Source of the DNA: Cerrena zonata
Taxonomy: Eukaryota > Basidiomycota > Agaricomycetes > Polyporales > Cerrenaceae
Assembly: GCA_038087015.1 (NCBI GenBank)
Contig: JASBNA010000010.1
Span: 434,001 to 498,000 of the forward strand
Length of the DNA stretch: 64,000 nt
Reading direction: 5' to 3'
Both the position numbers and the translations under genes were made by a program. Below the pieces are notes generated by a model that was not told the DNA's origin, made no database searches, and saw nothing but the letters and a program-made list of their open reading frames with translations. Shown piece after piece: positions 1 through 11,140 of the stretch (positions are counted from its first letter, which is position 1; each line of letters begins with the position of its first letter).

Positions 1-1794
1 TTGTTTAACAAATTGTTGTACTTAAAACAAGAACGTTACTCTGGGTGCCAATATTGAGCGGACATCCATAGTGTCTCGTACCTGGACCATAAGGAACGTC
101 TCAATGAGTTTCGCAATTTGACTATCTGCTTGACTACGAGACCAATGTTCGTATAGCCCTCGCATAAGCATACCTAAAGAAATGTTGAATACGCAGAAGA
201 AAATTACACCTTTGTATGCAGCAGAGGCGTCCTTTTGATCCACTTGTCTGGGGTCTACGTCTTGGATGTCAGCATGAATCTGATCGAAACTAGAGCGACC
301 TACGTTCTATCACGACGCCATTCTTCCCAGTCCAATTCGAAGATTTAATGGAATTCAATGCAAGCTGGTCCGCCCTGATATTACGTGAAGTATAATTATT
401 AGTAAATATCCACCCGAAGAAAAAGGCGTAGGATCCTCACTCTTGTACCAGAGCACTGTTATCAGATTTGTATGCCCAAACACTAAGGGCCTGCAGGTAT
501 AATCCCGAGTTGGCTGTCCATATGTCGTTCGTAGGAAATTCACATTTCACTGGGTCAAATATATCCATGATATAGCTTCTACTACTGTCGTAAAGATGAG
601 ATTGGATAAAACTTAGGGAAAGTTGTGTCGCTTCACGATACGTCTGATTATCGGTTATATCGAATAAATATGCCGATAGTCTAAGAAGGAACAGCTGTCA
701 GAGTTCAGTGGCCATGGATTAGAGCTCTATCTCGCACCCCATGTAGGCCCTGAATCAAAGTGAAGTTATGTAAACACATATAACAAGGTCACCCACCCTT
801 GAGTTCCAGCAGTAATATGAAAATCGCTTTTCTTATTGTCTTGAATGAACTTTGGGTTAAGAGTTGGTCAGCCGGTATCTTCCCCCGGTAATAGCAAGGA
901 AATTACATAAAAAACACCGCCTGCATTGGATGCTAAGGTTCAGATTAACGCTGGATCAGTTTTAACACAGATTGCAAGCTCACATCCGTTGCATTGGGAT
1001 GGAAATTTGCCATTTTTTAGAGGGTGAGACCCTTGCTCTGCTTGTACCGAGGTAATCATCCATGGATTATATGTTTGCCAAATCGTGATAGCATTGTCGA
1101 GAAATGAACGGTCTTGATATGCCTGATAAGCGTAGATTGCAGCGAGACCCCACATCCTAATCATCCGATTTTAGATATGGCACTATCACGGTAAGGAGAC
1201 AGTTACCTACAGAGGGTCATTGCTCACATCCTACCGGGAAGGTAAGTTATCAGCATATTGATCACTCTAGGAATCGTAACCTACACTTGTTCTAAATAAT
1301 TGATGTTGCGGCTAAGGTGTTCTGTTAGCATATGTATATGTGGTACTCACGTTTCAGGAGCGACTGTAGGCATAATTCGGGAGAGATGCTGGCGTGACGT
1401 GTCGAGATTATTGCTGTGGGCGGTTAATAGATCGTTCATCACTGTAGCCGTGAAAAGATTTGCATTCTGTCCGAAATAGATTGCTACACAATGCATCAAT
1501 CGGCTCAGTTTGGATGTGTCGGTGTTGATGTGGGGATATTAGCTTACTGGGTAGCTCTCCAGTAGTGGAGTTATAGCCGTCCGCTAAGGTGTGCAGTACA
1601 TTCTGAGCGAGTTGGATTCTATCGCTGCGGATAAGAGAAGATGAAGTGCCCTTTAAGGAGAGACCGTGAGGTATTGGTATAGCAGCAAATACTATCTTAC
1701 TGACAACCCATTGTGACGGGATTGAGTAGTCCTGTGCTAACGATAATAGCGGCCGTAAAGTGAGAAGCACTGTGGGGTAAAGAAGCAAGAACAT
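1..1794 (-). CDS. GH76-1: GH76-like membrane protein, 3' end cut by window edge
   Basis: Putative secreted/membrane member of glycoside hydrolase family 76 (the alpha-1,6-mannanase fold, related to yeast Dfg5/Dcw1). The start ATG is at 1794-1792 and opens a hydrophobic signal peptide followed by QDYSIPSQW, the N-terminus shared by all copies here. A further upstream ATG at 1812 adds only MITRYT. Visible exons include the region encoding GQNANLFTATVMNDLL, a 7-nt exon (1285-1291), a 20-nt exon (1211-1230, giving D-V-S-N-D-P-L), the core exon at about 1160-970 (MWGLAAIYAYQAYQ, GSHPLKN, CNG) and GMLMRGLYEHWSRS near 70-180. The transmembrane and tail exons lie beyond base 1. I see no lesion in the visible part. 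Family assignment rests on motif recognition, and exon edges are my own splice calls. Confidence 0.78.
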
Positions 1795-2983
1795 GGTATA
1801 GCGAGTAATCACAGTCCAATGGAATCCGCCAAAAAATACACAGTAAAGAGACCAGTGTGTCGAGAGGGCACCGAATAGGCCACATGAGCTATTTCAATGA
1901 ACATTATTCAGTATCATCATACCCGAGTACCGAGGGTCTCCTGTATTGTGGAACGGGAAGTCGGGATGGAATGAGCCTTGGTGCTTGCGAGGATAACTCA
2001 AATGCGATCCATACGGGTTATGTCAATGTTAAACCTGAGATTATGTAGCAACTTGAACTGACGTGTCCGAGTGTTCCGCGCCCATACTAGTATCATCTAT
2101 CCCGGGCGTGCTTGGAATTTTGGAAACATTTTGGTCACATTGTCAACTTGGTGACTTGAGATGGAAGTCTACACTGAGCACATTACCAAAGGCAGGCTCC
2201 TATAAGCAACCTCTCGTATCTCGAGGGGGCATTATCTCAGAACATACGACAATCTGTATATAGAAATTAAGACATACGTTATGATTTTATATTCTTTCTT
2301 ACCGCCCAACTCCGTCAGTACTCCCCCTTCTCCATTCTCACTACATTGTGGCGAGCTTGGCACGTTTCCAATGCCCAGGACAACTTGAAATTAGCATTGG
2401 CACGGGACGCGTAAGGTCAAGTTGCTACACAACCTCAGGCCCTAACATCGGCGCAACCCGTGTGAATCGCATGAATCATCCTCACGAGTACCAGGTTCGT
2501 TTCTACTCCTTGACAATATCATTAGGCTATAAAAAAATGCGACGTATTGCACGTTCCTCATGATCACTATCAACAATCTGTCAAATATACCTGCTTGCTA
2601 TTTTATATGTTAATACAAAAGTCTCAAGGGTGCAGTACATTATATATTATGCTTCACTGTCCGTAGTCTTAAAGTTTAGTCCGAATGTCCTGCGCTTGGT
2701 GACCAGTAACCTTTCTCCGAGTGCGTCAAAAACTCATCCTGGACATAATTTTATAAATAAAAATTACAAATGCAAAGTATTTCGTCCACACAGGAATAAG
2801 AGAGTTCGCAATCAGTTCAGTGGTCGATAGTCCGATTGTTCATCGGATTCCCTGAGATCAGAGCTTGCGACCATTGGAAATCATTGTATGGTCCCGAAGA
2901 GATCGTATATTCTTGTAATACACGTCAGATAAATAATCCGAGGGTGTTGTATCAGAAGTATCGCATACCTGTCGCAGAGGGCA
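1795..2983. other. Intergenic region between GH76-1 and GH76-2
   Basis: This stretch is shared by the promoter of GH76-1 and the 3' flank of GH76-2. Short open frames occur on both strands, but none has a recognisable domain, and I see no repeat or RNA gene. Confidence 0.4.
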
Positions 2984-5232
2984 CTATAGTAGGAAGTACC
3001 CTGCTGGGTTAACATGATCGTTAATTTTTGACGTTTCAGGATTTGTTCGTTCGTTGTCTAAACTGCAAACGTCAGAGTCCTTTTTGGGGGTTTGTATTCT
3101 TCTGCGTCGACGACGCGATACGACAACGATAATTATTCCCAGAATGGCTAGGAAGAAGAATCCACCAAGCGTTCCTCCAACAATGGCACCTACAGGACGC
3201 TTTTGACTTGGTGAAGTCATGGGTTGAGTAGATATACCACTTGGGTGACTATTGATGGAAGACGAGGTAGTTCTTGATTTAAGTTCAGATTATAGTCTTC
3301 ACAAATAAAGTAAGGTAACATATTGAGATGACGCACGGAGAATCTACAAGTCCTAGGCCAATTGCTGCATTAAGGATGTCGATAGCAGCTAACTGACCCC
3401 ATGGAAGAAGTTGAGAAGCAGGAGGTCCGTTCCAGCTGGGCGAGTACCAGCTTGTATTCGGAGCACGCGCATCGTTCAACACAGCGTTGTACTTTTATAA
3501 TGTCAATACACAAGCAGAAATCAACGATCCTATACCCACTTGAACTAATAGGAAACTCTCTATCAGGTTTGCAATCGAAGAGCCTCTCGGACTTTGATTC
3601 CAATGTTCATACAATGCCCGTACTAAAATACCTAGATGACGAAGTTCAGTTTTGACACAAAACAAGAAGAATATGATACCTTTGTATGTCATATCACTAT
3701 GATCTTGGGTGACATTTATTGAGCCTATATAACGGCAGAAGTGTTAGTTATACAACGCTCAGACGATCGCGTTAGAATCAGCCCACCTTCTACGATGATG
3801 CCGTTACTTGTGACCCACGGAGACTTGACAGCATTGGCAGCAAGTTGGTTAGCTCTGCAATGTTGATTAAAAAGGCGGACTTGGAGAGAAGTCATAAACA
3901 ACGAGTAGGAACTAACAGCTGTATCAGAGTAGAATTGCCCGTTGCCATTCCGAGCACACTGAGTGCTTCTAGATATAGACCGGTGTTGTACGTTAATGCA
4001 GAGGTAGTACGATTGCAGCTCGCTAGATCGATGGCATCCATGACGAAGCCTTGTTCGGAATTATAGAGCTGTGATTGGATAAATTGATGGGCTAGGTCGG
4101 CAGCAATAAGATATTTCTGTCGTCTAGCAGAGGTGTATAAATACGCGGATAATCTATGAACCGGTCAGTGAAGTAGAATATCTGTATACAATACCTCCTT
4201 ACGCCATGAACGCTCTATGCAAAGATATTCAGAGCTGTGGATACATTTCTCTAAACTCTATACATACCCTTCTGCTCCGGCGGTTACACTGAGATTTCCT
4301 TTACTCAAAGAATCTTTGCGCTATATTATCAATTAGTTGTAAATTCGTAGACATATAAAAGATTGGTTACGTAGAATATTCCACCAGCAAGAGATGCTAT
4401 TAAATTCGTTTAGATATTGCTGGTGCGATTTCAGAAACTGTACTGTTTACCCCCGTTACATCCAGAGGCCAACTGGCCATTTTTCTTGGGATGGGTTCCA
4501 TTCCAGCATCTTCGGGGGTTATCATCCAGGGATACATTCTCTCCCAAATCCCCGCCGCGATCATGAGAAACTGCTGATCGTTGTAGGTACGATACGCGTA
4601 GATCGCGCTCAGTCCCCACATCCTGAAAAAGAATATCAACATGTTGAACTGAGTATGCCTGATCCGCTCACAATGGGACGCTAGTAACGTTCTGATTACA
4701 CATGTTCAGTTATTATTAAGAAGGGAAAACACCTTGCGATAGATAACGTACCACCGAGTGGAAGCTGTATAGGCAATGATCAATTTGAAGCTGAGTGATA
4801 ACCTCTTTGGAGTTACGCACCTCACGGAATTTTTATGAATGCGATCGCTTAGCACGGCTTGATTTTTTCTGGGTTGGACCATAGAGTCATAGATTGCTAT
4901 TGCAGAATCCAAATTTGCATTCTGGCCGGAATGGAGGTCTAACAAGACTTTTAGACAGGACAACCGAGCGAAAAGTAACTATACTACACACCAGGTATCA
5001 GACCACGGGAGTTGTCAAATAACGGAGATAGAGTGTCCAGTAGCGCTTGAGATAATTGGCTCCGTTCAGCTACACTAAGAGATGATGTGGTATTCTAGGA
5101 AGATAGGGTTTAGTTACGTAGTAGGTGAAAGAGAGGAGAGCAATTTACCACCCAATGAGTCGGGATGGGATAGTCTTGCGCAACCGTTATCGATAAATAT
5201 AGAGTTAGTGACAAACGTTTGAAGAGTTGCAT
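2984..5232 (-). pseudogene. GH76-2: frameshifted GH76-like gene
   Basis: This copy keeps the family plan: ATG at 5232-5230, signal peptide, QDYPIPTHW, SGQNANLDSAIAIYD, MWGLSAIYAYRTYND, then GILVRALYEHW and an LLPWGQLAAID exon, and a transmembrane helix (VGAIVGGTLGGFFF) followed by six arginines. Several lesions separate it from the others. In the core exon near 4503-4507 one base is missing: the frame reads MITPEDAG and then leaves the family sequence, which resumes as NGTHPKKNGQ..CNGG in the next frame. The motif exon reads T-S-V-P-L, so neither Asp of the usual pair is present. The tail stops about 40 residues after the membrane helix, without the P-F-P-P-P or P-P-x-Y elements. I read it as a decaying copy. 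A sequencing error could explain the frameshift but not the other differences. Confidence 0.72.
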
Positions 5233-5800
5233 CTCAGGCGTGGGTTGAAGAGGATGGGGGCGATAAGCTCTTTCCGCAAGCAAGAAACACGGGGTGAGAT
5301 CGGCATATATATTGCAAGTTCAATATATCATTGACGTGCGATGCTGTTGGATCATACCGGACATCTGCGCGTCACCCTGCTTGAAAGGGACTGGAGCTGA
5401 GATGATTTCTAAAAGTTCAGTATGGATGTACATCGAGGATGTGAACGAACATCACAGATAGCAGAAGACAGCGGGGCTGCACAACTGCGCTCTTTACTTG
5501 ACTGATATTCACAGGGACATGTCAAAATGCTTTCTCCATTTGAATCGTGTCGCCTCTGTGGTGTGATGTCAGAGAACTTCGATGGTTGCATGATGAAGGT
5601 GATGGTGAAGAACGGAGATAGACGTGATTTGAGCGTCTTTACCTCGTCTAGGTCAAATACAGTCATAGGTCTATGCACATACATGAGCAAATCAAAACGG
5701 TACTAGTATGTGGCCTGCCCAGAGCATCGCAGACAAGGAAAGGAAAGAGTCTAGAAAGGTGTCGGTGTTCAAATCAAAAGTCATGTACGTCCACTTTGCT
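5233..5800. other. Gap holding possible decayed 3' part of the LRR-like gene
   Basis: On the minus strand two open pieces (about 5692-5910 and 5409-5690) follow the end of the LRR-like frame in other reading frames. They may be its decayed C-terminal part. There is no conserved motif and no intact gene. Confidence 0.3.
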
Positions 5801-6499
5801 TCAGTTAGATACGTTGAAAAGACATAACGGACAGCGAAGAAGACCTTGGATGGGAAGATACAAGTTGATGGCTTCGAGTATTTCGTTGGCGAGACGTTGG
5901 GATTGAGCAAAATGGATGCGAACTTGAGCCGTGGAGTCGATGTTGCGAAAGGTTTCGAGACCCGGTAGATCGTGGTGTCCTTTCAGAACGATCCCTCCGT
6001 CCACGATACGAATACTGAGAGCACGAAGGACTGCCGGAGACCCTCGACAAGAATCGTGTGCGAGAAAGTTGCGCCCGAGTGAGATGATCAGAAGGGAAGC
6101 GAAGAATGGTTGCGTGGGAGATGTGACCTCTATGTCCACAGTTGTATCTCCAGGAAAACGTAGCCGTTCCAAAACACAAGAGGGCGCGTCACCATAGTTT
6201 ACAAGACGCAATGATTGAAGGCGCGGTAGACGAACGTCGTGGTGAGTGGTGGAGCCATCGGAGACTGCAGCTATGACGTTCTCCAGAATTAGGTGTTCGA
6301 GATTAGGGTACCGGGATAGCAAATTGAGTACTTGGCGAATCTGCATGAAGGGCGTTGGTATCTTGGTATCGTCAAGAAACAAGTTGAGGGAGGTAAGTTG
6401 AAAAGAGGGATTGACAAGGCCTGATGGTGGGTGTATGAGTCGCGATCGTGAACATTCGTTGTCTTGGTCATCTCGGGAAAAAGGAGTGTGAGCGTCCAT
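5801..6499 (-). CDS. LRR-like protein, short form
   Basis: An open frame of 232 codons with ATG at 6499-6497. It has the layout of the intact 345-residue protein at 47928-48965: a short polar start, then SFQLTSLNLFLDD, LLSRYPNLEHLILENV and LPRLQSLRLVNYGDA, which are leucine-rich-repeat style strand motifs. It then runs on to a valine/isoleucine-rich block ending near ANEILEAINLYLP. The last residues before the stop (GLLRCPLCLFNVSN) look unlike the family and the C-terminal third is missing. Open pieces in other frames continue downstream to about 5409, so this is either truncated by a frameshift or spliced near 5840. No F-box is visible. Such LRR proteins in Agaricomycetes are often F-box-related and have no known role. 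Function unassigned. Confidence 0.5.
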   Translation of the reverse strand: MDAHTPFSRDDQDNECSRSRLIHPPSGLVNPSFQLTSLNLFLDDTKIPTPFMQIRQVLNLLSRYPNLEHLILENVIAAVSDGSTTHHDVRLPRLQSLRLVNYGDAPSCVLERLRFPGDTTVDIEVTSPTQPFFASLLIISLGRNFLAHDSCRGSPAVLRALSIRIVDGGIVLKGHHDLPGLETFRNIDSTAQVRIHFAQSQRLANEILEAINLYLPIQGLLRCPLCLFNVSN

Positions 6500-9041
6500 C
6501 CTGGGTTGTTTGTTGCGTCAACTACTGCTAGGTAACTATTGTCAATTATTGGCTCTTAGAAAAGATGGTTTGGACTATACCTAAGTTATCAAGTAACTTC
6601 AACTAACAGTAGGGAGCAAAGCGAGTTCTCGAGACGATTGAGGCGCGAGTCGAACATACTACACGTGATCGCGTTCGCCTAGTCGACAATAGCAAGATTA
6701 CAGGAGGCTGGAGAGATTATATTTTAGTTGTGCATGACAATCGTGTCTGCTAAAAAATCAGTGAGTGGATTGTGTACACCGTCGTTCAATGTCATCTCAC
6801 AATAGAAAGAATGCAGCGACAGCAGGCCTTTCCGCCTGGATATTGGAGTATTTGTATCGACTTGCGACGTATTCCTAGGAAATAATCAGCCCGTTGTAAG
6901 CTAAACATACACAACACTAAAAAACATAGTTCCGGCTCATGTATAATGAGCCAGAACTGAGTGAGTCGAGTGTTGTGTTATGTTTGCTAGGGGTAGCAGA
7001 GGATGAGGTTCATTACCACTATCCAAAGCTATGTCACAGAACATCACTGAAGGTATGATGAATAAATAATTGCAGTAACCTTCCACAAAAGCGAGGGGAT
7101 ACTAATACAGGCAGGGTTTGATCTATTTAACTTAAATCAGTAGGGGGGATGTGAATTCACCACAAAGCAGGCCCACTTTCCAATGCTGATGAACTTCTTT
7201 AGAATAATGCTAACGTGCATATGCATGCACATCACTTCGGAGGTACTGAATTGGTTTGTACCTAATTTAAATCTGGCCTTTGAAGCATGAGTATTGAACA
7301 CCGAACAAGTGTCTTCATCGACTCCAAGATACCTACAACTTACAATTTAATGCATCCACTATTCAGACAGGCTAATCTCGGGGGGTTGAGACCGCTTTCG
7401 AGAGTGTTGCAGTATATCTTCACCAATACTTCAACTTCCTAACGACGTGGAGTTGGTACATTCATTTTCCGACCGGACGTGCAGCATCGGTTACGACACT
7501 ACGCGCGGAGAGAGGATAATTGCAGACCAGCAAGTGTCCGAGTAGAATAGAGAAGGATTAAGGAAGATCAAACCAGATGAGCCTCCCAAATAATGTGGTT
7601 TCAGGGGAACCCGGTGGTGGGAGGGGGCGGGTGCATAGCGCCCCGCCTCCTCTTGTCTCCTTCCTCGACCCTCTCACCGTCCGTTCCATCGTCAGTCTTT
7701 GGTAGGGCTACGCGTGCTACAACATGCTCACATACGAACCAGAAACTCGTTGCCGTTCTTCGGTGTACCCATTTTCGACTGCCGACCATCCTCGCTGACC
7801 GAAGTCAAAAAGCACTCGCAACCCTTCTGCCCCCGCCACGTCTTCCCGAGAGAGCCTTATGATGTGGTTTGAGTTGTGACCAAGGAGTTGAGGGAGTGTG
7901 CGGCGAGTACTGCATTTCAATATTTTCAACGGTTGTCGTCAACATGTTTCTAGCTGTGACTCCGTCTGGGTTGCTCAACCTCTATCCTCACCGATACGTC
8001 TAACAAGTCGTGATGTCCTTGACTAAAGAACATCTATATGTCAAATGACCGAACGGTAACAGTCAATCTCAAGGATCCCGCTACCGACATTCAATTCGGA
8101 AGTACCTCAACAACAAGCTTGGGGCCTGCTCTCATAATGCCCATATAACAATGGCAGGAGTGGCCGTCTTCCTTACTTGAAGACTAGATTACAGATCTCC
8201 TCCAGTCTTGAGAGCGGCTCATCAAATTCGTCAGGAACTGCATGTAGAACACTACTTCAAATTTACTAGCCCACGCCCGGGTCGATCGCAAACCAATAAT
8301 CTAAATTGGTACTGGAGTTCATTCATCCGCCAACTAGATCATGTATCCTCTGACAGACCATTCAATGTATACGCTCACCTGGACTCCTGGTGTTAACCCC
8401 GCGTTCCGCTATAAGCTTTCGGTGTTCAACGTTCAGCTTCAGCGCTCGATATTCAATCAGGTCACCCTCGAATATCCCTCTAAATGCCATGTGTGGATCG
8501 ATTGTCATCCCACCTTGATCAGCATATGTTCAGCCACGGAGACTGGAAAAACTGACTGTGTATCCTAGTGCGGACCGTCTAGACCAAAAACAACCAAAAA
8601 GTGAGCGGACGGAAAGGCCCGAAATCGACCTTTTATGGTACATGACATTTGGAGGGATATTCGGGGTCCTATTCAATCACTGTAGAACGCTTCCACATCT
8701 TCTTAGCAGTATCAGTACCGGAAGTACACATGTACCAGATCCAGGAATATATTGTCTCTGTGAACTTGGGGTGCGCACATCTGAACCCTATGCAATCTGC
8801 GCACTGCATCACTGACCGGATTTAACACAGCTCAAGAATATCGGTTATTAACGATATGAAGGCACTGCCTCTGAAGCTACTACACTAACTAGTTGACATT
8901 GAGGCTTAGAATGAAACCGGTGCTGATATCATGCAAACCGAACAATTCCACTGTTTGGTACTTGACCATAAGACAACCATTGACTTCGGTTCAATCTACG
9001 TACCCCCGAGTTCACAGTACCCCTCTGCTCAGCGCTGCACC
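6500..9041. other. Long intergenic region
   Basis: 2.5 kb between the LRR-like gene and the membrane-protein gene. Apart from the hairpin at 6902-6986 I see only short, mutually overlapping open frames without domains or good splice chains. Confidence 0.35.
6902..6986. repeat. Nested inverted repeat (hairpin), possible small MITE
   Basis: Outer arms of about 16 bases (AAACATACACAACACT at 6903 and its near-complement ending at 6986) enclose inner arms AGTTCCGGCTCAT (6928-6940) and ATGAGCCAGAACT (6946-6958) around a 5-base loop. The two nested palindromes fold into one long stem with an internal bulge. No coding potential. Confidence 0.6.
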
Positions 9042-10797
9042 ATGTCCGACACCCCCTCATCATCCGGGCTCTCGGACCTCCCGATTAGTACGTGGAAAGC
9101 CGAACCAACGTTTCGTGGAACGTTCAACATTTTATCCACCTGTATCGGGACCTTGACCATCTGTGTCTGGAGCGCGGTTCACATTAACATACCATCTCGA
9201 CGCAGCCCGATGATTACCTTCCTCAAGAAACTTGGGTGGATGGTTGTGGGTATAGTTGCCCCAGAAGCACTATTGTATATAGCATATCGCGAAAAATCAA
9301 TTGCAAGGAGTGTTTTGAAGTATGCATATGAACGTTTGGATTTACCCGCACCTCCGGACCCGTGGTATCGCAAATATTCCAAACGGTTGTACTCGCGTGT
9401 CCAGTCAGAGGGCGTAGATGTATGTAACGATTACTTCCATGTCCCCAAACAATATGATATAATGATTCCTACAGGCGATGGAATCCACCGTTAGAGAAAA
9501 GGGTCGAGCGCATTACTGGACCCTTAACCATGCCTTTTACTCTATATCAGGCGGTTGTGCCTTCGATTTCTCTGCTGTCGAACACTCGGAGAAAGAATCC
9601 CCCCCTTCAACCTTACTTGATAGGGTCGTAGTTGCTCCAGCCGGCATACGCTTTCTGCTAGATCACGAACCAGATCTGATTCCCGATATTCCCATCGAGT
9701 TCATCAAGGATAGAAGCAAAACGGATAGTCTCTCTAAAGCAATCCTATTTGTCCAAGTCTTCTGGTTTTGCATCAGTTGCATTTCGAGGGGAATCCAAGG
9801 ACTCCCGCTCAGTCTTCTCGAAGTATCGACAATGGCTCATGCCATATGTACTCTCTTTACATATGTCATATGGTGGTCAAAGCCGAGTATCAGCGCCGAG
9901 CCAACAATTATCGGGGTCAACGATAGGGTAGATGTGGAGAGGGCGAGGAGTATCTGTGCATTGATGATGATGTGTAGCCCAAGATGTAAGGTCTTTCTTG
10001 CTGGCATAGTTGGGTTCCACGATAAGGCCGAGATTCAATCTATCACACTTGCGAGAAATATACCTCGTCCGGGCCAGTATGTTCAACCAGATATCCGTAC
10101 AGGACAGGTTGTCATGCGACCTGGAGAATACCTCGAAGGCACGCCATTCGGTCCAGGGAGGCTTCCGTCGAGGAAGGGTCTTCTTCACCGTCTCGAGGGA
10201 CGACTCACGGAGCTAAGTATTTATGGAAAACGGATCAACCTTCCATGGTACCACCATCCACGACCGATTGACGAAACTATAACGTTGAAACGGAAGGATG
10301 TCGAACGCTGGCAGCTCGCTGCCCAAGCATTGCAAACTTATAAACTCAATTCTATCCGACTCGATACATACGTTGATTCAGATTCGTCCCTTCAGACAAC
10401 CAGTTTTGTTGCCTATTATAACCTGCAAGACTTGATCCTGAACCTACACCTCCCGATCGCTATTCTTACAGCAATCTACGGACTACCTCATTTGATTGGG
10501 TGGAACGCATCCTTCCCAACCACCTTTGAACGATTCTTGTGGCGTGTCTGCGCCATCATCCTCACATGTGCTGGGACGATGGCTGGCACTATTGCGGTCT
10601 TCATGCAAATAATGAAGTCACTTGGGACGTTTAATATAGGAAGAGGAGTGTACACACTCAGCGTGACAGTTGTAACAATTTTATATATGGTCTCGAGTGT
10701 TTATACGGTCTTAGAAGCTTTGAGACAGCTTCTGTTCCTCCCACCCCAAGTATACCAACTTCCTGCATGGTCTAATTATTTTCCGCATGTTGCCTAG
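9042..10797 (+). CDS. Uncharacterised multi-pass membrane protein
   Basis: Two exons: 9042-9419 and 9475-10797. The intron 9420-9474 has donor GTATGTAA, a branch-like ATGATATAATGA and acceptor CTACAG. It joins phase 0 and removes the stop that would otherwise end the first frame at 9494. The start ATG at 9042 sits in CACCATGTCC and gives MSDTPSSSGLSDL. The product is about 566 residues. Hydrophobic segments are visible near residues 27-50 (FNILSTCIGTLTICVWSAV) and 63-80, then a soluble domain with WTLNHAFYSISGG and LLDRVVVAPAGIRFLLDH. Two more helices follow (AILFVQVFWFCISCIS; AHAICTLFTYVIWW), then a long soluble stretch and three C-terminal helices. It ends LPAWSNYFPHVA. I recognise the architecture as a lineage-expanded Agaricomycete membrane family of unknown function. 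No transporter or enzyme motif is visible. Confidence 0.78.
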
Positions 10798-11140
10798 ATG
10801 GCAGTGCTGATACATAGATGTTCCATCTTCATGCCCGTTTCATGCCCGGCCTCAGGCTCGCTTTGTGTACACTGCAACTCGGTTGTAAAAATCTGGATCT
10901 AGAATACGAAAGGGATATCGACATTGATATCGTACCATTTAGGTTGGTGTACGTATAGTTACTAGATACCTTACTCAAAGTGATTTGACGAAAAGGAAAG
11001 CGTCTCGGAGGTACGTCCTGCTGTCTGTCGGCAGCTGAGTGAAGTCTCTATTTCCAATATAATAGAAAATGACAACCGATAAAATACACCAAAAATCCCT
11101 TTTTATAGAATTACATGGTACCAGAACGACAGCGAAATAT
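10798..11140. other. Convergent 3' flanks
   Basis: This is the space between the 3' end of the plus-strand membrane-protein gene and the 3' end of minus-strand GH76-3. I see no gene or repeat in it. Confidence 0.4.

Noticed and set aside
5805..6179. 124-codon minus-strand frame overlapping the LRR-like gene
   Set aside because: It is a shadow frame of the LRR-like reading, rich in Arg and Ser and without motifs.
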